Assembly: GCF_001375495.1 (NCBI RefSeq)
Contig: NZ_LN831058.1
Span: 950,768-1,014,767 of the forward strand
DNA length: 64,000 nt
DNA from: Flaviflexus massiliensis
GTDB taxonomy: Bacteria; Actinomycetota; Actinomycetes; Actinomycetales; Actinomycetaceae
Direction: 5' to 3'
The position numbers were made by a program, and so were the translations under genes. Below are positions 17,578-24,788 of this stretch, piece after piece. The notes beneath the pieces are model-generated. The model saw only the letters and a list, made by a program, of their open reading frames with translations. It made no database searches and had not been told where the DNA came from. The first letter of the stretch is position 1; each line of letters opens with the position of its first letter.

Positions 17578-18120
17578 TTAGGCGTTCTTGATTGCGGAGA
17601 TCTCGAACTCGAGGGTGATCTTTTCGGAGACGAGGAGGCCACCGGTTGCCAGCGGAACGTCGAAGTCGATGTTCCAGTCCTTGCGGTTGACAACGACGGA
17701 GCCTTCGAGGCCAACGCGCTCGTTGCCGAACGGATCCTGGGCTGCACCCATGTACTCGAAGTCAACGGTCACGGACTTGGTGATGCCCTTGATGGTCAGG
17801 TCGCCGGTGACTGCGAGGTTCTCGCCGTTTGCTGCGATGTGGGTCGAGTCAAAGGTGATGGTGGGGTGGTTCTCGGTGTCGAAGAACTCGGCGGTGTTCA
17901 TGTGAGCATCGCGGTCAGCGTTGCCGGAGTTGACGGAAGCTGCCTGGATGACGACGTTGATCTTGGCGTCTTGCAGGTTCTCGCCGGTCGATGCGGTGCC
18001 CTCGAAGTCAGCGAAGCGTCCACGAACCTTGGTAACCATTGCGTGGCGAGCAACGAAGCCGATCTGGGTGTGGGTGGTGTCGAGGACGTAGGTGCCGTTG
18101 AGCTCGTTGAGGTCAGCCAT
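17578..18120 (-). CDS. YceI family protein
   Basis: 180 aa, no signal peptide. It is a lipocalin-like beta-barrel family that binds isoprenoid-type lipids. Signatures include DTTHTQIGFVARHAMVTKVRG at the N-terminus, NADRDAHMNTAEFFDTENHPTITF, LTIKGITKSVTV and VVNRKDWNIDF. As in other Gram-positive members, it appears cytoplasmic. AGGAAG precedes the ATG. The upstream region contains an inverted repeat over a likely -35 (18207-18228), so expression is probably under a repressor, perhaps of MarR type. It is monocistronic with a strong terminator. Confidence 0.93.
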   Translation of the reverse strand: MADLNELNGTYVLDTTHTQIGFVARHAMVTKVRGRFADFEGTASTGENLQDAKINVVIQAASVNSGNADRDAHMNTAEFFDTENHPTITFDSTHIAANGENLAVTGDLTIKGITKSVTVDFEYMGAAQDPFGNERVGLEGSVVVNRKDWNIDFDVPLATGGLLVSEKITLEFEISAIKNA

Positions 18121-18206
18121 GAAATCTTCCTAACTTTCGTTTGTTTCAGTTCTCCAAGCGGCTGGTGGGCCGCTCCGTGAAATAGTCTGACACACAATGA
18201 TTGAGA

Positions 18207-18228
18207 GTTCAACTATTGAAAGTTGAAC
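18207..18228 (-). promoter_or_regulatory. Inverted-repeat operator overlapping the yceI promoter
   Basis: GTTCAAC and GTTGAAC form perfect 7-base arms separated by 8 bases. Read on the minus strand, the distal arm supplies TTGAAC, which with CAGACT 17 bases further makes a plausible -35/-10 pair for the YceI gene. The arm sequence resembles MarR-family operators (TTCAA/TTGAA). The regulator is not encoded next to it. Confidence 0.55.
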
Positions 18229-18378
18229 CATTGGGTGATGGTCGCCACTCTAGGGGGCTGGTCTGAAGACTGCGTGAACGGGAAATGGCGGATTCCTTGC
18301 CAGTGGAAGGTGGGGCAGGCGTGCAGCTTGCGGGCGTTGAAGTGGATGCCCATTCGGGTGACGGCTGTGCCACTCCGG

Positions 18379-18384
18379 TACGGT
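18379..18384 (+). promoter_or_regulatory. Predicted -10 for leaderless M18 aminopeptidase mRNA
   Basis: TACGGT ends 7 bases before ATG 18392. A GAGGG touches the ATG but is too close to act as a ribosome-binding site. Confidence 0.45.
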
Positions 18385-18391
18385 TGAGGGC

Positions 18392-19648
18392 ATGAATGCG
18401 AAGACTCACAGTGCAGATTTGGCTCAATTCATCTCGGCGAGCCCGTCCTCTTTTCACGCGGCGCACGAGGTTGCTAGCAGGCTGGAAAAGATTGGCTACA
18501 CCCGGCAGGCCGAGGATGAGGCTTGGGATGTGAGCCCGGGTGGCCACGTGCTTGTTCGTGGGGGAGCGGTCATCGCCTGGTGGATTCCTGAGCAGGTAAC
18601 AGACCTGCGATTTGCCATCGTCGGAGCCCATACCGACTCGCCAACGTTTAAGGTCAAGCCCGGGGCGCAGTCAACCGTGGAGTCATATGAGCAGGTCAAT
18701 GTTGAAACCTACGGGGGTCTGCTCGGCAACTCGTGGCTCAACAGGGACCTGGAGCTAGCGGGGAAGCTGTTCGCGAAGTCCGGCGAGCATCTGGTCCGGA
18801 CCGGGCCCCTCATGGTCATTCCCCAGCTTGCCATTCACCTCGACAGATCTGCGCGGGAGGGCATCTCCCTCAACAACCAGCAGCACCTTCACCCGCTTTT
18901 CTCGGTCAGTGGAGCCAACCTCATGGAGCTCCTTGCCGACAAGGCCGGCACCTCAGACGAGATCCTCGGGTACGACCTTGTCGCAGCCGACACGCAGCAA
19001 CCCGAAAACGTGGGTCCGGGCGGAGAATTCTTTGCCTCGGGACGACAGGACAACCTGCTGTCCGTGCACGCGGGTCTCGTTGCGCTCGAAAATCACGCGG
19101 AGTCATCCGGGGTGGTGGCGGTCCTTGCCGCCTTTGATCATGAAGAAATTGGCTCCGGCACACCCACGGGGGCGGCGGGGCCGATTCTCGAAACCGTCCT
19201 CCGCAGGACCGCGGCAGGTCTCGGGGCCGCATCGGAAGAGGAGCTCCAGCGAGCCTTTGCTCGGTCCAGCTGCCTGAGCGCCGACTGCGGTCACGCAATC
19301 CACCCGAACTATCAGGAGAAGCACGACCCTGCGCACCGTCCCGTCCTGGGTGGCGGTCCATTGCTCAAGCACAACGCGAACCAGGCGTACATGACAGACG
19401 GGTGGGGGACAGCACTGTGGCGCACGGTGTGCGCCGAAGCTGACGTGCCCACCCAGGACTTCGTGTCGCGCAACGACGTGCCGTGCGGCTCGACGATCGG
19501 TCCGTTGACCGCCACGAGGCTCGGCATCCGCACCATCGATGTTGGTGCTCCGCTTCTCTCGATGCACTCCGTGCGCGAGCTCAGCCATGTCGATGATGCC
19601 ATTGCACTCTCACGGGCAATTGCCGCCTACTGGAAGCATTCCGCCTGA
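18392..19648 (+). CDS. M18 family aminopeptidase
   Basis: 418 aa, typical of aspartyl-type M18 metallopeptidases, which remove N-terminal residues (often acidic) using two zinc ions. Metal and catalytic motifs: VGAHTDSP (His80, Asp82), GRQDNLLS, FDHEEIGS (with the general-base Glu pair), SADCGHAIHPNY, and a C-terminal MHSVRE (His ligand). An internal block YGGLLGNSWLNRDL is also characteristic. It is cytosolic, with a role in peptide breakdown, and stands directly upstream of the oligopeptide uptake operon, which makes a functional link plausible. A separate promoter serves that operon. Confidence 0.94.
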   Translation: MNAKTHSADLAQFISASPSSFHAAHEVASRLEKIGYTRQAEDEAWDVSPGGHVLVRGGAVIAWWIPEQVTDLRFAIVGAHTDSPTFKVKPGAQSTVESYEQVNVETYGGLLGNSWLNRDLELAGKLFAKSGEHLVRTGPLMVIPQLAIHLDRSAREGISLNNQQHLHPLFSVSGANLMELLADKAGTSDEILGYDLVAADTQQPENVGPGGEFFASGRQDNLLSVHAGLVALENHAESSGVVAVLAAFDHEEIGSGTPTGAAGPILETVLRRTAAGLGAASEEELQRAFARSSCLSADCGHAIHPNYQEKHDPAHRPVLGGGPLLKHNANQAYMTDGWGTALWRTVCAEADVPTQDFVSRNDVPCGSTIGPLTATRLGIRTIDVGAPLLSMHSVRELSHVDDAIALSRAIAAYWKHSA

Positions 19649-19973
19649 TCGGCGGGCCCCATTATCCGGGGCCTGTGGCCGAAGAGTGAGCTCTCTATCG
19701 TGAAACGGTAGCTACGTGAGTACGGACGACTCCCTGCCGATCACAATCGGCAGGGAGTCACCTGTTGTGAACGTTGTGATTCAACGGAATCAGAGTGGAA
19801 TAAATGCGATAAATGGATGCTCGTACCCCCCCCATGGAATCCCCACAGGGGTAGTGGTGATGTTGCCTATGTGGCCAGTTTGTGCACGGCTGGGATTATG
19901 TGAATGGTGTGCTGTTCGGCGGTCCAACGAATGTAACAAACTGATAAATTATGTCCTCTCTCTGGACAATGTG
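19649..19973 (+). other. Long non-coding upstream region of the oligopeptide operon
   Basis: A small GC hairpin (GGCCCC/GGGGCC, 19655-19673) follows the M18 stop, then the perfect 14-base hairpin at 19728-19759. A run of eight C (19826-19833) is followed by CCCC-ACA-GGGG. No convincing gene is present: an open frame of 97 codons across it lacks a ribosome-binding site and has composition unlike the neighbours. The DNA becomes A+T-richer towards the promoter at 19974. Confidence 0.5.
19728..19759. repeat. Perfect 14-base inverted repeat with 4-base loop
   Basis: GACTCCCTGCCGAT, loop CACA, then the exact complement. No T tract follows on either strand, so it is not a standard terminator. It could be an operator, an RNA structure terminating M18 transcripts with help, or a barrier upstream of the operon promoter. 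Confidence 0.75.
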
Positions 19974-20002
19974 TTCGACTCCGCAAAACGCGTATGTATA
20001 CT
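19974..20002 (+). promoter_or_regulatory. Promoter of the oligopeptide transport operon
   Basis: TTCGAC (19974-19979), 17-base spacer, TATACT (19997-20002). Predicted start near 20009 gives a leader of about 110 bases. The leader contains a 6-codon reading frame (ATG 20079 to TAA 20099) preceded by AAGGAA. Confidence 0.65.
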
Positions 20003-20121
20003 ACAGTGACTTAACAAGAGTGGGCGACAGCCCTATCTGCTAGGCAAATCCGGTATAAACGGAACCACAAGGAACCGTGATGTCGGGCTTAATCACTTAA
20101 TTCTGATCAAAGGTGACAATT

Positions 20122-21945
20122 GTGAAGCGAAGAAGAACATACTCGCTTGTTGCTGCGTCGGCTGCTGTTGCATTGGTACTCAGCGCTTGTACGACGGGTG
20201 GCGACGACGAGGAGACAAAATCCGGCGACGATACGAACACCAGCTCCGAAGAAAACGGTGGCGACGACGAAGGCTCCACTGATGGCGCCCCCGAGGGCAC
20301 CGTTTCCTTCACTACCGGTGGTGATGAATACGCTGGCTACAACAACCTCCTGTCCAGCACCTACTCGACCGGTAACTCTGTCGTCAACGACCGCATGATG
20401 ACCGGTTTCGGTTACTTCGATGCGAGCGGCGAGTGGGTCAACGGGACCGATCTGGGCTCCTACGAGATGGTCTCGGAAGATCCGCTTACGGTTGAGTACA
20501 CGATTAACGAGGAAGCCGTTTACCAGGGTGGCACCACGATCACCTGCGAGGACTACTACATGGACTGGGTCACCCAGAACCCGCAGTGGATCCTCGACGG
20601 CCAGGAAGAGGCGACCGGTGAAGCCGGTCCTCTGTTCGACCACGTTTCCGGTTCCGATACCTACGCAATCCCGGTTGCTGCTGGCCCGGACTGTGAAGCC
20701 GGCGATCGCTCCTTCACCATCGAATACAGCGAACCGAACCCCGACTGGGAGCTCGTCGTTTCCGGCGCACTGCCCTCTCACGTCATGGCTGAAAAGCTTG
20801 GCATGAGCAAGGAAGAGCTCTTCGAGGCACTCAAGAACGAGGACTTCGAAGTTGCTCAGAAGCTCGCTGAAGAGTGGAACAACTGGTACTCCCCGAACCC
20901 GGGCGAACTTCCTCCGATTGAGGAAACCCCCTCGTTCGGTCCCTTCACCTACCTCGAAGGTGGCTGGGAAGCAGGCCAGTACATTACCCTCGTCCCGAAC
21001 CCGGACTGGTGGGGCGAAGCGCCCGGCGTTGAAGAGCTCGTGTTCCGCATGATCGCTCCCGAAGGCCAGCTCCAGGCACTCGACAACCAGGACGTTAACG
21101 TCATTGAGCCCCAGGGCACCCAGGACGCACTCGACACTCTCGAGGGCATGTCCGGCATCGTCATCCTGACGGGCCCGACCATGATCTGGGAGCATGTTGA
21201 CTACAACTGGGCCGAAGGCTCCGTCTTCTCCGATGCGAACGGTGGCTTCGAACTCCGTGAAGCATTCGCCTACTGCGTACCTCGCGAAGAAATCGTTGAG
21301 AAGCTCGTTCGTCCTCTCGATGAGGAGACTGAGGTTCTCAACCTGCGCGAATACTTCCCGTCCGATCCGAACTACGACGCTGTCGTCGAGCAGGCCTACG
21401 ACGGCCGCTACGACGAGGTCGACATCGAAAAGGCGAAGGAACTCGTTGAGGCATCCGGCGTCGAGAACCCGACCGTCCGCCTCGGCTACTCCGCACCGAA
21501 CCAGCGTCGTGCTGACACGGTTGCACTGATCCAGTCCTCGTGTGCAGAAGCAGGCATCACCGTTGAAGACATCGGCTCCTCCGACTTCTTCGCACCCGGT
21601 GGCGCTCTCGACACCGGTAACTACGATGCAGCACTGTTCGCATGGTCCGGCTCCGGCCAGATCGTGTCCGGCGCTAACATCTACACGACCACCGGTCAGC
21701 AGAACTACCACGCATGGTCGAACGAGACCGTTGACGAGCAGTGGAACCGCGTCCAGACCTCCCTCGATGAGGAAGTCTGGCTGGAAGCAAAGACCGAGAT
21801 CGAGACCGTCCTCTGGGATGAGCTCTTCGGTCTGCCCCTCTACGTGCACCCGGGCATCGTTGCCCACACTGAGGGTCTGCAGAACGTGGAACGCAACCTG
21901 ACTCAGTCCGGCGTCGTATGGAACGCTGAAGAGTGGACCTGGTGA
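20122..21945 (+). CDS. ABC transporter peptide-binding lipoprotein
   Basis: 607 aa from GTG 20122, which has AAAGGTG 7 bases upstream; an in-frame GTG at 20113 overlaps that site. A lipoprotein signal peptide (KRRR, hydrophobic core, lipobox LSAC with Cys23) is followed by an acidic Asp/Glu/Thr/Ser linker to about residue 60. The rest is a family-5 solute-binding protein (DppA/OppA type), with LEGGWEAGQYITLVPNPDWWG and EAFAYCVPREEIVEKLVRP blocks. It captures oligopeptides for the permease encoded downstream. Strong codon bias, with repeated C-ending codons, suggests high expression. A terminator separates it from the permease genes, so the receptor is probably made in excess. Confidence 0.93.
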   Translation: MKRRRTYSLVAASAAVALVLSACTTGGDDEETKSGDDTNTSSEENGGDDEGSTDGAPEGTVSFTTGGDEYAGYNNLLSSTYSTGNSVVNDRMMTGFGYFDASGEWVNGTDLGSYEMVSEDPLTVEYTINEEAVYQGGTTITCEDYYMDWVTQNPQWILDGQEEATGEAGPLFDHVSGSDTYAIPVAAGPDCEAGDRSFTIEYSEPNPDWELVVSGALPSHVMAEKLGMSKEELFEALKNEDFEVAQKLAEEWNNWYSPNPGELPPIEETPSFGPFTYLEGGWEAGQYITLVPNPDWWGEAPGVEELVFRMIAPEGQLQALDNQDVNVIEPQGTQDALDTLEGMSGIVILTGPTMIWEHVDYNWAEGSVFSDANGGFELREAFAYCVPREEIVEKLVRPLDEETEVLNLREYFPSDPNYDAVVEQAYDGRYDEVDIEKAKELVEASGVENPTVRLGYSAPNQRRADTVALIQSSCAEAGITVEDIGSSDFFAPGGALDTGNYDAALFAWSGSGQIVSGANIYTTTGQQNYHAWSNETVDEQWNRVQTSLDEEVWLEAKTEIETVLWDELFGLPLYVHPGIVAHTEGLQNVERNLTQSGVVWNAEEWTW

Positions 21946-21975
21946 GGGTTCTGACCCCCACTATTTCCCAATAAG

Positions 21976-22028
21976 AGCCGCGTAGCGTCGGGAATGGTTA
22001 CTTAACCTTCCCGCCGCTACGCGGCTTT
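21976..22028 (+). terminator. Intra-operon terminator / attenuator
   Basis: Long stem starting AGCCGCGTAGCG and ending CGCTACGCGGCT, with inner CGGGAA/TTCCCG arms and single mismatches, then TTTCC. Located 30 bases after the binding-protein stop and 185 bases before the permease gene. It would reduce transcription of the membrane genes relative to the receptor. Confidence 0.85.
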
Positions 22029-22213
22029 CCATTGGCAGCGAACCCAGTTTGACCTTGGCCAACGGCGGCCAGTTGAATTTCGCGATCAGCAAACCTGCTC
22101 GTAGAATGCCTACAGTGCGCACCGAGGTTACCCCTCTCGCAGCACGGAGCCTGAGCTAAAAAGCAAAGGAAAACGGCCCCGGGAACGCACCTTCCAGAAA
22201 GAAGATACGAGAC

Positions 22214-23740
22214 GTGTTCAAATTTGTAATGAAGAGAATCGGCATCTCTGCCCTGATTCTTTTTCTCGCATCCGTGCTGGTCTATGTCCTGACGATTAAC
22301 TCGGGAGACCCGCTTGCAGACCTGCGAGAATCCAACGACACCAACCGCCAGAACCGTATGGATCAACGTACGGAACAGATGCGACTCAATGACCCCTGGT
22401 TTGTTCGCTATTGGGACTGGCTGCGAGGCATCCTGGGATGCTTCCGCCTCCAGTGTGATTTCGGTCAGAACCGTTCGGGACAAGATGTCAACCAGCTGTT
22501 GGGGAATGCGGCCGAGTCAACGATCAGACTCGTCCTTCTCGCAACGATCCTCGGTATCGTTCTGGGCGTCTTCTTCGGTGTGATGGCGGCTATCCGCCAG
22601 TACTCCGGATTCGATTACAGCGTGACGATGCTTGCCTTCGTCTTTTACTCGCTCCCCTCCTTCGTGTTTGCTATCCTGCTCAAGGAATTTGGTGCCATCC
22701 GTTTCAACAACTGGTTAGCGGCCCCAACGTTTAACACAGTATTTATCGTTGTCTTCTCCCTCTTATTCGCGTTGTTTGTGCAGGCGATCATCGCTGGAAC
22801 CGCAAAGAAGCGGCTCATCGCGGGGTCGGCATCATTCCTGATCTCCATCGGAATCTTCCAGATCCTTGCGGTCACGAACTGGATCTCGGATCCAATCGCA
22901 GGCCTGTGGATTGAAGTGACCACCGGCATTGCAGCAGCTATTCTCTTCACCTCGTTGCTGGTTGGTTTGCAGAACCGTCGCGGACTCATGGTCACGCTTG
23001 GTTCCGCAGCAACCATGATCGTCGTTGTTATCGCTATGGGCGGGATCCTCAAGGACCCCTCGTGGATCGGGCTCTTCGTGGTGCTCCTCGTCGGCGTTGC
23101 CATCGCCGTTGGGCTTGCCCAGTTCTTTGGCGGGTACGCCAAGAAGGGCGTCATGTGGGCGAGCGTGTGGACCGTTGTGTCGATCTGGATCGCTACGATT
23201 GTTGACTACCTGGCACGCCACTGGACCGACTACATCGAACTGGTTCGCGGCCGCCCCATCTCCACGATTGGTTCCATGTCACCCAACTTCCGGGCTGCGG
23301 ATGACTTCTGGCTGAACCTCATGGACACCTCCACGCACCTTATTCTTCCCACGCTTTCCCTGACCCTCATGTCGGTCGCTTCGTACACGCGCTACACGCG
23401 TTCGTCGATGCTGGAAGTGCTCGGACAGGATTACGTGCGTACGGCACGTGCGAAGGGCCTTCCGGAGCTCACGGTTATGTCCCGTCATGCATTCCGTAAC
23501 GCACTGCTCCCCATCACCACCATCGTTGCCTTTGACTTCGCCTCCCTCATTGGCGGCGCGGTTATTACAGAGAAGGTGTTCGGCTGGAAGGGCATGGGTG
23601 AACTGTTCGAAACGGCACTGAAGAACGTTGACCCGGACCCGGTCATGGCGTTCTTCCTCGTGACCGGTGGTATCGCGGTGCTCATGAACATGTTCGCGGA
23701 CATCCTGTACGCCTACATTGACCCCAGGATTAGACGGTGA
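22214..23740 (+). CDS. Oligopeptide ABC transporter permease (DppB/OppB type) with large membrane insert
   Basis: 508 aa from GTG 22214. The start MFKFVMKRIGISALILFLASVLVY and periplasmic region resemble DppB. The binding-protein-dependent transport domain includes YTRYTRSSMLEVLGQDYVRTARAKGL, the ATPase-coupling loop. Usual length is about 310-340 aa. The extra length is a block of roughly 170 residues (about 170-335) with around five hydrophobic segments inserted after the first core helices, ahead of the LVRGRPISTIGSMSPNFR segment. The function of the insert is unknown. It lies 40 bases upstream of the second permease gene. The ribosome-binding site is weak (AGAAAGAAG). Confidence 0.92.
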   Translation: MFKFVMKRIGISALILFLASVLVYVLTINSGDPLADLRESNDTNRQNRMDQRTEQMRLNDPWFVRYWDWLRGILGCFRLQCDFGQNRSGQDVNQLLGNAAESTIRLVLLATILGIVLGVFFGVMAAIRQYSGFDYSVTMLAFVFYSLPSFVFAILLKEFGAIRFNNWLAAPTFNTVFIVVFSLLFALFVQAIIAGTAKKRLIAGSASFLISIGIFQILAVTNWISDPIAGLWIEVTTGIAAAILFTSLLVGLQNRRGLMVTLGSAATMIVVVIAMGGILKDPSWIGLFVVLLVGVAIAVGLAQFFGGYAKKGVMWASVWTVVSIWIATIVDYLARHWTDYIELVRGRPISTIGSMSPNFRAADDFWLNLMDTSTHLILPTLSLTLMSVASYTRYTRSSMLEVLGQDYVRTARAKGLPELTVMSRHAFRNALLPITTIVAFDFASLIGGAVITEKVFGWKGMGELFETALKNVDPDPVMAFFLVTGGIAVLMNMFADILYAYIDPRIRR

Positions 23741-23780
23741 GTTGCGTGCTAGATCTGAAGAATTTGAGGAGTGACTCCTA

Positions 23781-24788
23781 ATGGAAAATACTGATCCCAA
23801 GGCACACATGGCCGCGGTGGGGGACTTCAATGTTGCGGAGCTAGACGACGAAGTCTTGGACTCGACAACTAACAAGTCCTACTCCCAGGGCCAGCTGGTT
23901 CTGCGCCGTTTCCTCCGTCACCGGGCAGCGATGATCTCCCTGATCATCTTCCTCGGCATTATTGTCATGGCCTTCACGTCGATCGGTTTCGGGCCGATCC
24001 CGGGATGGTGGAAGTACAACTACACGGGAACCCACCCAATCGTGAACGGTGGCGCCCCGACAATCGGCTGGTTCACCATTGGTGAGCACCCGATGGGCCA
24101 AGACACGGCTGGAAAGGACTACTTCGCTCTGATCATGCGCGGCACGCAGCGTTCGATCATCATCGCCCTCATCGTCGGTATTGTCTCAACCATTATTGGA
24201 ACCATCGTGGGTGCCCTCTCCGGCTACCTGCGGGGCTTCGTCGAGACGATCCTCATGCGCGTCACCGACCTGTTCATCGTCATCCCGCTGCTTCTTCTGG
24301 CTGCCGTCGTCGGTCAGCTCGCGAGTCAGAGGCTCGGAGGCGGCATCATGATGCTCGCCTTCCTTCTCGGGTTCCTCTCGTGGACGGGCCTGGCGAGGCT
24401 GGTGCGAGGCGAAGTGCTGTCCTTACGTGAACGCGAGTTCGTGTACTCGGCTCAGGCCCTCGGGGCCTCCACCCCGCGCATTATCATCAAGCACATCCTG
24501 CCGAACTGTCTCGGCACGATCATCGTCTCCGCAACGCTGGCGATCGCGTCCGCCATCCTGCTCGAGACGTCCCTGTCGTTCCTCGGCTTCGGTGTGAAGG
24601 CACCGGATACGTCGCTCGGCCTGCTCATCTCTCAGTACCAGCAGAAGTTCTCGAGCCAGCCGTGGCTGTTCTACTGGCCGGCTGCCCTCATTCTCGCGAT
24701 CGCGCTGTCCGTCAATTTCATTGGTGACGGCCTGCGTGACGCATTCGATCCCCGCCAGAAGAGCAAAGGAAAGGTGGGCAAGGCATGA
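23781..24788 (+). CDS. Oligopeptide ABC transporter permease (DppC/OppC type)
   Basis: 335 aa. N-terminal cytoplasmic segment, first helix around AAMISLIIFLGIIVMAFTSIGF, then an external loop with EHPMGQDTAGKDYFALIMRG, the characteristic DppC block before the permease domain. The coupling loop reads FVYSAQALGASTPRIIIKHILPN. About six membrane spans; it pairs with the upstream permease to form the channel. GAGGAGTGA precedes the ATG. The stop overlaps the next start by 4 bases (ATGA). Confidence 0.94.
   Translation: MENTDPKAHMAAVGDFNVAELDDEVLDSTTNKSYSQGQLVLRRFLRHRAAMISLIIFLGIIVMAFTSIGFGPIPGWWKYNYTGTHPIVNGGAPTIGWFTIGEHPMGQDTAGKDYFALIMRGTQRSIIIALIVGIVSTIIGTIVGALSGYLRGFVETILMRVTDLFIVIPLLLLAAVVGQLASQRLGGGIMMLAFLLGFLSWTGLARLVRGEVLSLREREFVYSAQALGASTPRIIIKHILPNCLGTIIVSATLAIASAILLETSLSFLGFGVKAPDTSLGLLISQYQQKFSSQPWLFYWPAALILAIALSVNFIGDGLRDAFDPRQKSKGKVGKA

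Noticed and set aside
19826-19833. C8 homopolymer as a phase-variation switch
   Set aside because: Lies in non-coding DNA about 150 bases upstream of the promoter; no reading frame or promoter spacing depends on it.
19716-20009. 97-codon frame upstream of the peptide operon
   Set aside because: Runs through a hairpin, a C8 run and the operon promoter, with no ribosome-binding site and no protein-like composition.
20107-21867. 586-codon open frame antisense to the peptide-binding lipoprotein gene
   Set aside because: Shadow of strong codon bias on the opposite strand (C-ending codons leave few stops). The sense frame has a lipobox and family motifs.
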